DNA of 64,000 bases from Paraescarpia echinospica (GCA_020002185.1 CM034544.1:37229862-37293861), one strand, 5' to 3'; counted from the stretch's first letter, positions 40,265 to 50,527 are shown. Notes: generated by a model not told the origin, from the sequence alone. Numbers and translations are program-made.

Positions 40265-40535
40265 TACCTAGTTAGAAAAATTACCGCTAGTCGTAAAAAC
40301 AACCACTAGTACCAGTTAGAAAAATTACCGCTAGTCGTAAAATCCCGCTAGTTAGAAAAATGTCCCCTAGTACCGCACACAGTTAGAAAAATTACCGCTA
40401 CAAACCACCACATTCCACCGTTAGTTAGAAAAATTACCGCTACACTTCTCAGTTAGAAAAATTACCGCTAGCATTCCTCCCGCTAGGGTGTACTTACCAC
40501 CTCCGAGTTATCTAGTTATAAAAATTACCGCTAGG
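40265..40535 (+). repeat. Iteron-like array GTTAGAAAAATTACCGCTA
   Basis: Copies start at 40271, 40315, 40382, 40424 and 40452, with variants at 40351 (GTTAGAAAAATGTCCCCTA) and 40515 (GTTATAAAAATTACCGCTA). Spacing is irregular (28-63 bases). The array sits between the upstream gene's end and the TATA box of the polymerase gene. Sequence-specific protein binding (replication or transcription control) is inferred. Confidence 0.85.
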
Positions 40536-40578
40536 GTGTACTTACCACCACCACCACCACCACCGTCACCGTCGCCGT

Positions 40579-40586
40579 TATAAATA
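40579..40586 (+). promoter_or_regulatory. TATA box of the polymerase gene
   Basis: TATAAATA, with 30 bases between it and the ATG at 40617. The spacing matches that of four minus-strand genes of the element. Confidence 0.75.
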
Positions 40587-40616
40587 GCGACGTTCGAAAA
40601 AATATCATTAGAGAGA

Positions 40617-43600
40617 ATGCCACCACCATCACCTACTAGATGGCAATGTCCGAAATGCGGGCGCTATTTCGCGACGCAGACGACGTTAGAACGACACGTA
40701 AAGAGTTCGAAAAGATGCGGCGACGAAGCGCTATGCGTAAAACGTCGAGAGTGTCCAAAATGTGGCGCGATATTCACCGCGCGTCACGCTATGCTACGAC
40801 ATCTGCAACTGCGGTGTGGCCTTCAGGCGTCGCCACCTCCTGGTAGTAATGAATCAGTGGCGGAGGCGGCGCCGTCGCCCGACGATCTACAGCGTGTCGT
40901 GGACGAACACCGGCGTAGCATAGAGACGTCGGTGGCGCGCGGTGCCATACAGTCGCGTTACAACTATCGTATGACCGCCTGTACGAGTACGCGCGTGCTC
41001 GAACCGCGTCTGAGGGAAATGTTTCGCGCGCAAAAGAACACGTTTAAAATTAACGTAAGCTATGGTTTTGTATTACGCCACAAGGTGTCGGGTCGGTACC
41101 GATATTTTCATTCTTCGTGTAGCTGTTGCGGTCGCCTCCTCGAAACACCCGCCCTAGTTACCGATAGCCGTTCATTCGAACGATTCCTCGACGCCGTGCG
41201 CACTACCGACGTACTGCAGTACGCCATCGCGCAGCGTCCCGACTCGAGATGGATCGTCGAGCTCGTAACTAACGCCACCTACTTCGTGAACGTCATCATC
41301 AATCATCCTATCGGCTGCGTTGGCGTGACGACGCTTCCCGCCTGCGTGCGCCTCAACAGGTCCATCGTGTCGTTGACGAACGATCATTGAGGCACGCCCT
41401 ACGACGACCATCTGTGTCTCTTCCGATGCATCGGACTCCACCTGCAAGGTCACCGACGAGGCGACCGCCACATCGACACGAACCGTTTAACGAAAGACGC
41501 TAAACGTCTGCACGCGAGGAATTGTCGCGCCGCGCGCACGTCCTCGAACGGCGGCGTGCGCCTGAACGAACTGGATCGCGTGTAGACGGTTTTCGGCATC
41601 AACGTCGTCGTCTATCGTCGACTGACGAACGACGTCGCCGAACTAGTCCGTCGATCGCGCGAAGCGCACCCCACGACGCTGAACGTCAACCTGTACGAGT
41701 CGCACTTCTCGTACATAAGCGATCCGCGCGCGTACACGAAAACGTACAAGTGCGGGAAATGCGGCAACTCCCTCTGGCGGAGCGCGTACGAGTTACGACG
41801 TCACGAAGCGACGTGCGAAGGCGGTGTTCGTCACGTGTTCCCCGGCGGCGTCTACCGACCGTCGCCGCCCGTATTCGAGCGGCTCGACGACGAAGGCATC
41901 GACGTCGGCGACGACGACCTGCGCTACTACCCGTACCGCGCGACGTTCGATTTCGAGTGCTATTTCGCCGATAACGATCTGCCGACGGATAGCGACAAAT
42001 GCCGCTGGATCGCGCGACACGAACTGCTCAGCGTGAGCGTCGCGTCGAACGTGCCCGGTCACGAAGCGGCGCGCTGTTACGTCACGACCGGCGATTCGTC
42101 GGAACTCGCGCGTCGCCTCATCGACGACCTGGAAGCGGTGAGCGCGGCGGCGTGCGCGATTCTACGTCTACGACGACGACGCCGCCGCGTCACCGTACGC
42201 CACTCTCGCCGACCGGCTGTGGACGTACCTTCGTCAAATGCCCGTATTGGGATTCAATTCGGGTAAGTACGACCTGAATGTCGTCAAAAAGTACTTGACC
42301 CCCCTGCTCATAACCGGCGACGCGCAGCACACGTCGTCGGCGTTTACCATTAAACGTCAGAACAATTACATGTGCATGTCGACGACGACGTTGAAGTTCC
42401 TGGACATAACGAATTACCTCGCGCCCGGCGTTAGCTACGATCGCTTTCTGAAAGCGAACGGTTGCTCGGCAACGAAGGGCTACTTTCCGTACGAGCACAT
42501 CGACGCGTTGACGCGTCTGGACGAAACCGCCCTGCCGTCGCGCGAAGCTTTCTACAGCCAGTTGAAACGCGAGGGAATCTCCGCGGAGGCGTACGAGATT
42601 TGCGCGACGGCGTGGCGTGACGAGGGCATGACGTCGATGCGCGATTTTCTTGTGTGGTATAACAATCGTGACGTGGCGCCGTTTCTCGAGGCCGTCGATC
42701 GCCAGTTCACCTTCTATCGGCGCCGACGTATCGACATGTTCAAGGACGCCATCAGCGTACCGGGGTTGACGTTGTTGTACCTGTTCAACGACCTGCCGAA
42801 GTCGATCCATTTCTCTCTCTTCAACGAGCCGAACAAAGATCTGCACCGTCTGCTGCAGGCGCAGATCGTCGGCAGCCCGTCGATCATCTTCGCGCGCCAT
42901 CACGAGGCCGACGTGACGTCGATTCGAGGCGGCGACGCGTCGTGTCGATCGATAGTAGGCTTCGACGCAAACGGCCTCTATCTATGGGCAATAATGCAGG
43001 AGATGCCGACGGGCTGGTACACGCGCCGACGCGCGGAGAATGCCTTTCGAGCGGAACGCGTGCACCGCTACGGCCGTATGGCCGTGGAGTGGTTGACGCG
43101 CGTGGAGGCGGAAACCGGCGCGCGTATACGTCACCAGTTGAACGGACGCGAGAAGCGCATCGGAAAGCACCGAGTCGACGGCTGGTGCGCCGCCACGCGA
43201 ACGGCGTATCAATTTCACGGCTGTTATTTTCACGGCTGCCCGAGGTGTCAGGCGCACGTGACGACGAACGCCGTCAACGGTCAACCGATGACGACGCTGT
43301 ACGCCGCGACGATCGCCGTGACCGCCTACCTGCGCCGTTTCGTCGACGAAGTCGTCGAAATGTGGGAGTGCCAGTGGCACGCAATGCGACCGCCGGCGGT
43401 GCCGACGCCGCCCGACGCGTCACGATGGCAACCGCCGCCGACCGCCATTACGCTCTCGACGATACTGGAGGCGGTGCGCGACGGCTCTCTGTTCGGCCTC
43501 GTGCAGTGCGATATCGCCGTACCGGAAGCGCTGCGCGACAAGTTCGCCGAGATGCAGCCGGTATTCAAGAACGTCGATATCGTGCGCGACGATCTCAGCC

Positions 43601-44703
43601 CTTTCATGCGCGACTACGCCGAGTCGCACGATCTCCTCACGCGACCTCAACGCACGCTCGTCGGTAGCTACTTCGGCGCGGCGATCGTGCTCGCGACGCC
43701 TTTCCTACGCTGGTATCTGGCGCACGGTCTCGTCGTCGAGCGCGTCTACCAGATCGTCGAGTACGCTCCGATAGCGTGCTTTCGCCGCTTCGGCGACGCG
43801 GTTTCGACGGCGCGACGCGAGGGCGATATCGATCCCGACAAATCGATCATCGCCGATACCTTTAAACTTCTCGGGAACAGTTCCTACGGGAAAACGATTA
43901 CGCGCGTCGATCGGCACCGGGAAATCAAGTACGCCACGCCGGTCGGCGCGTCGATGCTCGTCAACAATCGGCGCTTCCGGCAACTGGACGTCGTCGTCGA
44001 CGACGCGCTGTACGAGGTGGCGCTGAATAAGCGTAAAATCGTCTACGGCCTGCCGATACATATCGGCTATTTCGTATTGCAGTACGCAAAATTGAGAATG
44101 CTGGAATTTTATTACGATTTCGTCGACGCCTACATTCCCCGTCCGCTCTTCCAGTACTGCGCTATTGACACCGACTCGGCGTACATCGCCCTAGCCGGAC
44201 GTGACATCGACGCGCTCGTACCGGAAGAACGTCGCGAACACTACTTCCGCAATCGTTCGCTCTGGTTTCCGGCCGAATGCTGCGACGCGCACGTGGACGC
44301 CTACCTACGACGGCGCGTCGCCGGACTAGCGTGGGACGGCGCGGCGGCCTGCTGCGCGCGCCGACGTCTGTTCGATCGTCGAACGCCGGGACTCTTCAAA
44401 GAAGAGTGGCGCGGCGACGGAATCGTGGCGCTGTGCAGCAAAACCTACTACTGCTTCGGCGGCACCGCCGGTCCGAAGTACAGCACGAAGGGACTGAGCA
44501 AGCGACAGAACGCCGACATCGACGAGCACACCTTCCTCGCCGTACTGCGCGACCGTCGCAACGGCGTCGGCTGGAACCGCGGTTTCCAAGTGAAAGACTC
44601 GTCCGTGTTGACGTACGTTCAAGAGCGCGCGGCGTTGAGCTACTTCTACGCTAAACGCCGCGTGCTCGACGACGGCGTCACTACGGCGCCGATACTCGTC
44701 TAA
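40617..44703 (+). pseudogene. polB: Protein-primed DNA polymerase B (broken in three places)
   Basis: It replicates the element by protein-primed synthesis. The N-terminus has two C2H(H/C) zinc fingers (CPKCGRYFATQTTLERH; CPKCGAIFTARHAMLRH). Exonuclease motifs follow: FDFECYF (Exo I, ~41948) and FNSGKYDLN (Exo II, ~42250). Polymerase motif A is FDANGLYLWA (~42960), motif B GNSSYGKTITRV (~43875), motif C AIDTDSAYIA (~44164), and the KxY region is CSKTYYCFG (~44435). The reading is interrupted by in-frame TGA (41388-41390), in-frame TAG (41583-41585) and a frame change near 42150. The rest (821 codons from an ATG at 42238) is uninterrupted to TAA. All catalytic motifs are intact. Either the gene is freshly dead or the breaks are consensus errors; the uninterrupted C-terminal 2.4 kb argues for recent damage. 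Confidence 0.95.
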
Positions 44704-44885
44704 CTCGTAAACAACACTCGTCTAACTCGTCTACTACTAACCTAACCCCCACCACCACCCCTAGGGGTAGTTTCTGTATGTATGTATGTATGTATGTGTG
44801 GGTAATAATAAACACCAACAATTGTGTACGTGATCATTTGTTTGTTGTTTTTATTTCTTCTATTATACACGTAAAAGCGAAGCAA
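44704..44885. terminator. Convergent 3' ends with two polyadenylation signals
   Basis: Between the polymerase stop and the protease stop lie AATAAA on the plus strand (44807-44812) and AATAAA on the minus strand (44850-44855), so the convergent transcripts would overlap slightly. A perfect 12-base palindrome ACCCCTAGGGGT and a short TATG microsatellite also lie here. Confidence 0.65.
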
Positions 44886-45337
44886 TTAATGATGAGGTTT
44901 TAATAAATCGTATACGAGACAGTCATGGTTCACCCGATTAGTGCCGAATAGGTTCTGGAACGTCGTCAACGGCATCCCGCGACATCGGACGAGAAGGTAG
45001 GCGACGCAATATTGTCCGCACACGTTAGAAATGACGCTTTGCAGCCGCTTGTCGTTGTACGTCCACGCGTCGCCGCAGTGACGACGCATGAAGGCGCGGA
45101 AGTCGGCGTGCAGCGGCGGCAGACCGTACGAATCGAAGTACTCGCCTCGTCGGTCGGCACCGACGTAGACGGCCACCCAGTGGTGTCCCGGTTCGCCGCC
45201 GTCGTCGGTGTTGCACACGAAGGCCGTCGGGTAGGTGGTGGCGGCGGTAAGTAGCGCGTCTTTAGGCACGACGCCGACGACGATACGTTTAGCGTACGTA
45301 TCGAGTCCAGACGACGCATAAGTTGAAACGTATCCAT
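44886..45337 (-). pseudogene. pro: Adenain-like cysteine protease (frameshift near start)
   Basis: It is a maturation protease of the adenovirus C5 type that would process capsid and core proteins. Landmarks: GHHWVAVYV with the catalytic His, EYFDSYG with the acidic partner, and SNVCGQYCVAYL with the Gln and catalytic Cys. The ATG at 45337 lies two bases after the major capsid stop. It reads MDTFQLMRRLDS, then the frame is lost by what looks like a one-base deletion near 45300. The remainder (127 codons from 45269 to TAA at 44886) is intact but has no ATG of its own. Length fits small Polinton proteases. Confidence 0.9.
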
Positions 45338-45339
45338 AG

Positions 45340-46641
45340 TTACCAGTCGTACACGACGTTCCGGTTCCGGTCGATCTCCATCACCGTCTCGAATTCCGCG
45401 TACACGACGACGTTCACCGGAAGCGGTAGCGGCGTCCCGAAATGCATTTCGACGCCCACGCTCCCCTGACGCACGACGTTGAAATGATCGCCGTCGCAAC
45501 AGTCGGGGGTCAGGTCGAATCCGAAGATGGTGTAGCCGGCGCCGAAGTCCGTGCGCGATACGTCGTTCCCCTCGTCATCGAACGCCTTTCCGGTCGCCTC
45601 GAAGAGATTCATGTAGCTCCGCACGTACCGGTTGTGCGGGAAGTCCGGCTGCAGCGGCTTGCTCGGCACCTGACGTCCGTCGACGACGAGCGTCAGGAAG
45701 TATATATCATTGTGACGCGCGTCGAACGGATTTCTAGTGTAGTCGCCGTTGTAGGCGACGTTGTCGATCATCATCAGGAAGAGACGTTTCGGAATCGCGC
45801 CCATGTACAGGTTCTCGTGCGTGTGCGATAGCGTACCCGCCGTTATCGAGAACGATTTGCAGTCGACGCGACGCATCGGAAACTTAGCCGTTCCCAACCC
45901 CCACGCTTTGATATGTCCCATCTGGACGGCCGGGTTCAACTTCACTTTTCGCACGTGCAGTCGAATCGCCTGCAGCACGACGCGCCACCCCGGTACGGCT
46001 TGCGCGCCCATGATCGAGAAGGCGTCCTTCGAGCGCACTATGCGCACTTTCCTGTCGACGCCGTTCGGTAGGTGTCTGTTTAGCATAAACGCGTCGATAT
46101 GCAGGCGTCCCATCATCTCCACCTCGTTGCTATCGGCCGTCGCGAGGCGTCGCGCCTCGAAACCGACGTTGCCGTTGCCGAGCGTGTCCATCCGTCCGGC
46201 GGTGTCTTTGTACCACAACGAACCCGTGAGATGCGAACGTTTCGCGTCGCTACCGTAACTTAGCAACGTCTCGAGGTAGGCCCGGTACGCGTACGTATTG
46301 GTCGACGGCGTCACGAGGGTGTTGTTCAGCGACACGTCGATTTCACTGATCATCGAATGCAGGAAATTGTTGACCGGCGCAACCGCGGCGGCCGCCGCCA
46401 GATCGGTACCGTCCCCCAGCGTCACTTTGAAGCGCACGTACAGTTGAACGCTCCCCAAGTCCGTATAGTCTTCGCCCGAACCCGGCACGAGGAACTCGAT
46501 AGGGCCGCCGGCGTCGAGAGTCGTCAGCGGCTGGTAGACGGTCCAATGAATACTCTCGATGCTCGTCTGCGTCACCGGTCCGCTGAACAGCTCCAGTTCG
46601 GCCTTCACGCCCTCGCACGTCGAGCCGTTCACGAACGCCAT
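45340..46641 (-). CDS. Major capsid protein (double jelly-roll, hexon-like)
   Basis: The 433-codon frame has an ATG at 46641 and runs to TAA at 45340. It matches the long conserved Polinton capsid family (annotated in nematodes as F54H12.2-like), which forms the icosahedral shell in the double jelly-roll lineage. Characteristic blocks: VAPVNNFLHSMISEIDVSLN, PSTNTYAYRAYLETLLSYG, KSFSITAGTLSHTHENLYMG, GYTIFGFDLTPD and YAEFETVMEIDRNRNV. It is fully open, unlike its neighbours. It precedes the protease by two bases, as in a compact late gene block. Assignment as major rather than minor capsid rests on family memory. Confidence 0.85.
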   Translation of the reverse strand: MAFVNGSTCEGVKAELELFSGPVTQTSIESIHWTVYQPLTTLDAGGPIEFLVPGSGEDYTDLGSVQLYVRFKVTLGDGTDLAAAAAVAPVNNFLHSMISEIDVSLNNTLVTPSTNTYAYRAYLETLLSYGSDAKRSHLTGSLWYKDTAGRMDTLGNGNVGFEARRLATADSNEVEMMGRLHIDAFMLNRHLPNGVDRKVRIVRSKDAFSIMGAQAVPGWRVVLQAIRLHVRKVKLNPAVQMGHIKAWGLGTAKFPMRRVDCKSFSITAGTLSHTHENLYMGAIPKRLFLMMIDNVAYNGDYTRNPFDARHNDIYFLTLVVDGRQVPSKPLQPDFPHNRYVRSYMNLFEATGKAFDDEGNDVSRTDFGAGYTIFGFDLTPDCCDGDHFNVVRQGSVGVEMHFGTPLPLPVNVVVYAEFETVMEIDRNRNVVYDW

Positions 46642-46708
46642 CGTCGTCGTTGTCGTCCGTTCGACGTCTTCCGCCTACTGACGACCGTCGCCGCTAGGCG
46701 CGCCCTCT

Positions 46709-47005
46709 TTATGCCGCCGCCGCCGCGGCGTCGCCGCTGCTGCTGCGTTTTTTTCTTCCGTAGGCGCTGTACGCGTATGTATTGGTCGACGGCGACGTCA
46801 GCGACGCGTCGAGTTGACTGAATATCGTATGCAGGAAATTGTTGACCGGCGCCACCGCGGCGGTGGCCGTCAGATCGGTATCGTCTCCTCCCCGCGGCAC
46901 CACTATCAAGCGCACGTACACTCGAAGGTCCGTATAGCCCGAACTCGGGAGAGTCGTCAGCGGCTGGTAGACGGTCCACTGACCGTTCTCGAGTGCGCGC
47001 TCCAT
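46709..47005 (-). pseudogene. Truncated duplicate of major capsid fused to core-protein tail
   Basis: The ATG at 47005 starts a shortened copy of the capsid N-terminus (WTVYQPLTTL, DLRVYVRLIV, VAPVNNFLHTIFSQLDASL, SPSTNTYAYSAYG). At about 46765 it switches to a copy of the basic core-protein tail (GRKKRSSSG here; GIKRARLAATVVSRRK in the adjacent frame). A tandem duplication of the core-tail/capsid-head junction explains this. Several internal deletions have since shortened the capsid part. A functional small protein is not excluded, since this frame is open. Confidence 0.8.
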
Positions 47006-47013
47006 CGTCGTCG

Positions 47014-47457
47014 TTACTCGTCGAATATGTCCGTTCGACGCGCTCTTTTCCGCCTACTGACGGCCGTCGCCGCTAAGCGCGCTCTCTTTACGCCGACGTC
47101 GCCGCCGCGGGGACGGCGCTGCTGCGTTTGTTTCTTTCTCTTCTTCTTTGGCGGTGCCTGCGGATTCAATAGGCCGTCGAGAAGATCGGCGCCGGCCTCC
47201 TTCGCGCGCCTTTTTAGCGACTGTTTCAGATTGCCGCCGCCGACGACGTCGCGCGCCACGTGCATGCCGGTGTTGAGCGCGCGTTTTCCCAACGCCATCG
47301 CGCCTCTCTTGATAAGCTGCATGGCGCTTCGAAACAGACTCCCGAACAGATTACCCAGACCGTAACCTCGTTGACCCCGAGCACCGACGAAGACCGGCAG
47401 CTGTCCGCCGACTTGACGAACGTAGTAGTCCACGTACGGGTTCTTCGACGACGGCAT
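47014..47457 (-). CDS. Basic core-like virion protein
   Basis: 147 codons with an ATG at 47457, one base past the minor capsid stop. A glycine-rich hydrophobic first half (GYGLGNLFGSLFRSAMQLI, then RGAMALGKRALNTG) is followed by a Lys/Arg tail with a nuclear-localisation-like PPKKKRKK and VSRRKRARR. This composition matches the small protein found beside the capsid genes in Polintons and compared with adenovirus core and membrane-lytic proteins (VI/X-like). DNA binding or packaging is inferred from charge. The frame is intact. Confidence 0.65.
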   Translation of the reverse strand: MPSSKNPYVDYYVRQVGGQLPVFVGARGQRGYGLGNLFGSLFRSAMQLIKRGAMALGKRALNTGMHVARDVVGGGNLKQSLKRRAKEAGADLLDGLLNPQAPPKKKRKKQTQQRRPRGGDVGVKRARLAATAVSRRKRARRTDIFDE

Positions 47458-47458
47458 G

Positions 47459-48337
47459 TTAAAACAATTTCGATTTACAGTATCTGAAGTGAAGCGTCGT
47501 CACCACCTTCCCCTGCTCGAATGGTATCGGTTGGCCGTGATCGTCTCTTATATCGACTTCGACCTCGTCGAAATGATTCCGCAGCAACTTCACGTGTTGC
47601 ACGCGATCGAACGTTTCCGAAACGACCTCACCGTTCTCACCGCGGACGGCGATGTTTCGAAGGAGCGGCGCGTACACGTCACCGACGACGCGCGGTTCCA
47701 CGAGATCCGTGTACACGTACAGACTCTCGATGCCCGCCGACATGGTCAACGTATTGCGACCTTCCTACTCGAACGTGTACGCGGCGGGCGACGTGCTGAT
47801 GACGGGCCTCGTCGCCGGCGCTTGACCGTACGCGGACAAACTCATGATCGTGTTGCTATGGAAACCTAGCACGTGCCTCAGACGGCTCGAATGAGGTATG
47901 ATAAATTCGACACCCGCCGACATACGTAGCGTAAATCGGTTAGAGACGGCGCAGTATTCTAGCACGGCCTTGACCTTCCTGGTGTGTAAATTCTCTAGCG
48001 CCTCGTTGATCCTGTTCAACAACGTATAAACGTTGTTGTAGAAAACGTGAGGAATCGTCGTCTGACGATATATCAACACGGTCGTGCCGTCTTCGTCTAT
48101 CTGCGTGTAAACACCCGGTTCGCCCGCCGCGCAAGTCAGATAGAAGTAGGCGTCCTTCTCTCTCATGTTGTACCACGTATGCGGATACTGTACCGACAAC
48201 GCACCGCATTCCCACTCACCCGACAGGTCGAAACGTCGCGGCAACGTCGTGACGTAGTGCGTCAACGTATTTTCGGGGTGACGTTTCATAGACGCGTTGC
48301 TCGGCAGCGTCAGGTAATAATCAGACGAGACCGCCAT
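47459..48337 (-). pseudogene. Minor capsid (penton-like, single jelly-roll), in-frame TAG
   Basis: The ATG at 48337 (MAVSSDYYLTLPSNAS) begins the family's conserved N-terminus, with PENTLTHYVTTLP and VQYPHTWYN. The frame is stopped by TAG at 47767-47765 and continues in the same frame with SLYVYTDLVEPRVVGDV and VDIRDDHGQPIPFEQGKV, the conserved C-terminal half, to TAA at 47459. A GTG-started extension to 48361 is not used. The stop separates the two halves; without readthrough the capsid vertex protein cannot be made. The 5' end overlaps the membrane-protein gene in another frame. Confidence 0.88.
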
Positions 48338-48662
48338 CGTGTCGTCGACGTTCGCGGACACTCATAGACGGGCTCGGGAGCAGGTAACCGAGACAGCTGC
48401 TCAACAGCGCCGTCCACAGGTTGGAGTCACCTTGACCTTTCGTCAGATTGTATATACTAACGGCGATGACGAAGTACAGGACGACGACCTGACAGAGGAA
48501 CACGATTTCGGCCTTAGGGCATTCGTTGCCGCAGATTCGCCATGGAACGGGTTCGGCAGTGGTTGTAGCGTCGATGGAGTCCGCGTTGTCGTCGACGACG
48601 GATGATTCGTCGGCGTTCGTTCCTCGATCGCCACTCGAGGTAGTTTCGTCGTCGTCGCACAT
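48321..48662 (-). CDS. Small membrane protein of Polintons
   Basis: 113 codons with an ATG at 48662. An acidic, Ser/Thr-rich N-terminus (about 1-50) is followed by one or two hydrophobic segments: IVFLCQVVVLYFVIAVSIYN, and the conserved DSNLWTALLSSCLGYLLPSP. The latter recurs in Polinton membrane ORFs as I recall them. A short Arg-rich tail follows. It is intact and has its own TATA box (48698-48706). A role in virion membrane interaction is only inferred. Confidence 0.7.
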   Translation of the reverse strand: MCDDDETTSSGDRGTNADESSVVDDNADSIDATTTAEPVPWRICGNECPKAEIVFLCQVVVLYFVIAVSIYNLTKGQGDSNLWTALLSSCLGYLLPSPSMSVRERRRHDGGLV

Positions 48663-48697
48663 CGTCGCGCCACTGCGCGCTTTCGATGCAGCAGGGA

Positions 48698-48706
48698 CCT
48701 TTATAC
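48698..48706 (-). promoter_or_regulatory. TATA box of the membrane-protein gene
   Basis: GTATAAAGG on the minus strand, with 35 bases between it and the ATG at 48662. Confidence 0.7.
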
Positions 48707-48779
48707 GGTAAGAACGAAGATCCGTTGCATAGTCCCGCCTCGTGCAGTCGCCAGCAGCCGGTGTGACGCGTCCAACGAT

Positions 48780-49880
48780 TCATAGGTCCACGAGCGACTC
48801 GGCGTCGATCCAGCTGTTGAATGAGGCCGGATATCCGCTCCATTTTACGAGCGCCTCCGAACCGCCGCCGCCACGACGCCGACGACGCCGTAGAACCGCC
48901 TCCACGCGATATAGTTTGTCTTTCGGAACGACTACGCGTTGTAGTTCCGGTTCGTAGAAGGTGCCCTCTATCGGCGTCTCGGCGTCGTCCTTCAGGCGAT
49001 AAACGGGCGGTTCGGACGGGTGCACCTCTACGACGGTGAACAGCTCCTCGCTCCAGTTAGCCATGTATCCTTTTTTGAAATGACCCCTCGTCTTGCTGAT
49101 ACGTACGCGATCTCCCACGCGTAGTTTCGGTTTTCGTCGTCGATCTACGTCGCCGCCACCCCCGTACAGTCGTTGCCATACGGCCTCCTGATTCGTCGCG
49201 TCGACACTCGCCGGCGTCCTACCGATGCTTCGGTGGTAGGCGTTGTTGTACGATCGCACGAAATCCGGTAACGCCTCTACGTAGCGCAGCGTTTCGTGTT
49301 TCGTAAAATAGCGCCACATACGCGTCTTCAAAGTTCGATTAAACCGTTCCACAACGCTCGCTTTGGTCTCCTCGTTATGCGTCACAAAATGATGAACGCC
49401 GCGACTCTTTAGCAACGTTTGCAGGGGTCGGTTCAAAAACTCGCTCCCCTTATCGGTCTGCAGCGTGTGCGGCGTCTCGTCGTCGTCGTCGTTCAGCAGG
49501 CGCTCGAAGGCCGCGACGTGCGACGCGCCGGACTTATTCTTCAACGGAACGCACCACGCTCGCTTCGAAAACACATCGATCACCGTCAATAGGAATGTTA
49601 TACCGTCGTTGTGCGTTTTCAGTCTAGTCAAGTCGACCAGATCGGCTTGCCACTGCTGGTTTCGACCGCCCACGATGACGAGACGTCGTTTGAAATGACG
49701 TCTAACCGGTTTGTGTAGGGAATAGGCGTCCTGCGACGCTAGCCACCTCTCGACGGCCGGACGTCGGAGCTTCGACGCCCGATGCAACGCGTCGACTTCA
49801 TAGCGACTAATAAACGGAAGCGTCGTCGTCCCTCTCTTCTTATAGTCCGCCGAAGCCACCGCCACCACCACCGCCGCCAC
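48780..49880 (-). CDS. int: Polinton integrase with chromodomain (start disrupted)
   Basis: Retroviral-type integrase that inserts the element. The core has D in QWQADLVDL, D in LQTDKGSEF and E in SVVERFNRT, all present. FSKRAWCVPLK and SYNNAYHRSIGRTPASV are also family-typical. A C-terminal SH3-like region (KLRVGDRVRISKTRGHFKKG) is followed by a chromodomain (YRVEAVL...ALVKWSGYPASFNSWI) to TAG at 48780. The coding frame has no ATG. An ATG at 49801, 34 bases after a TATA box, is out of frame by one base with the domain that follows directly. I infer a small indel just after the start. It overlaps the ATPase 3' end. Confidence 0.93.
   Translation of the reverse strand: MAAVVVAVASADYKKRGTTTLPFISRYEVDALHRASKLRRPAVERWLASQDAYSLHKPVRRHFKRRLVIVGGRNQQWQADLVDLTRLKTHNDGITFLLTVIDVFSKRAWCVPLKNKSGASHVAAFERLLNDDDDETPHTLQTDKGSEFLNRPLQTLLKSRGVHHFVTHNEETKASVVERFNRTLKTRMWRYFTKHETLRYVEALPDFVRSYNNAYHRSIGRTPASVDATNQEAVWQRLYGGGGDVDRRRKPKLRVGDRVRISKTRGHFKKGYMANWSEELFTVVEVHPSEPPVYRLKDDAETPIEGTFYEPELQRVVVPKDKLYRVEAVLRRRRRRGGGGSEALVKWSGYPASFNSWIDAESLVDL
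49836..49845 (-). promoter_or_regulatory. TATA box of the integrase gene
   Basis: CTATAAGAAG on the minus strand, 34 bases before the ATG at 49801. It overlaps the ATPase stop region. Confidence 0.65.
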
Positions 49881-50499
49881 CCTTCCGTACGTACACGTAC
49901 TGAAGGCGATCGTCCGGAAATATGCACGTACGCAGACGCATGTCCTCTTCCGTTTCCTGTTTCAGATCCACGAATATATAGCCGTACTCCGACGACGTCG
50001 CGTCTTTGAAAGCCTCTATCATGTAGTTGACCTTTCCCGGGTACATCTGTTTCGCTAGGTGACCTACTTGACCCGCGTCTCGAGGGCTCTTGAATAGCAC
50101 TATGTATTGAGCGTTCAGGCTGATTGTACGGTTTTCTTTCCCTTTCGGAAACATGTTCTGTCGTAATTGTACGACCGACGTATTACAATGATGACTTTTT
50201 TTAGTAAATAGTACCGTCACCCGGCTATCGGTCTCCTCCATGAGGTCGTCGAGTACTAGAAAAGTTCTCGCTTTACCGTCTAAACGTTTCCGATCCGGCA
50301 GGCCGTCTACGAACTCTATTTTCGAAGACATAGACGCGTAGCCACTCTGCCACTGTCCGTAACACCACAGGATTTTCTCCGGCGGCGGATCGATCATAGT
50401 GTCGTAACGTATCAAACGCTCGACGAACGTCGTCTTACCGCATCCCGTAGGACCGGCTACTATACACGTAAAAGGATGCTTCAACGACGGTCCGTTCAT
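49840..50499 (-). CDS. Packaging ATPase (FtsK/HerA type)
   Basis: 219 codons with an ATG at 50499. Walker A is AGPTGCGKTTFVERL (~residues 14-28) and Walker B is TFLVLDDLMEE (~83). A sensor-like VVQLRQNMFPKGK, then RTISLNAQYIVLFKSPRD and AKQMYPGK are typical of Polinton/adintovirus ATPases, which pump DNA into preformed capsids. The C-terminus is a nine-residue glycine run. The frame is intact. Confidence 0.95.
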   Translation of the reverse strand: MNGPSLKHPFTCIVAGPTGCGKTTFVERLIRYDTMIDPPPEKILWCYGQWQSGYASMSSKIEFVDGLPDRKRLDGKARTFLVLDDLMEETDSRVTVLFTKKSHHCNTSVVQLRQNMFPKGKENRTISLNAQYIVLFKSPRDAGQVGHLAKQMYPGKVNYMIEAFKDATSSEYGYIFVDLKQETEEDMRLRTCIFPDDRLQYVYVRKGGGGGGGGGFGGL

Positions 50500-50527
50500 T
50501 TTTCACGACTGAACGACGAACACTTGT

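Noticed and set aside
40265..40535. CRISPR-like array of 19-bp repeats
   Set aside because: Repeat spacing is irregular, spacers are uneven, there are no cas genes and the context is eukaryotic; it is better read as iterons.
48337..48361. Minor capsid start at 48361
   Set aside because: That codon is GTG; the ATG at 48337 begins the conserved N-terminus.
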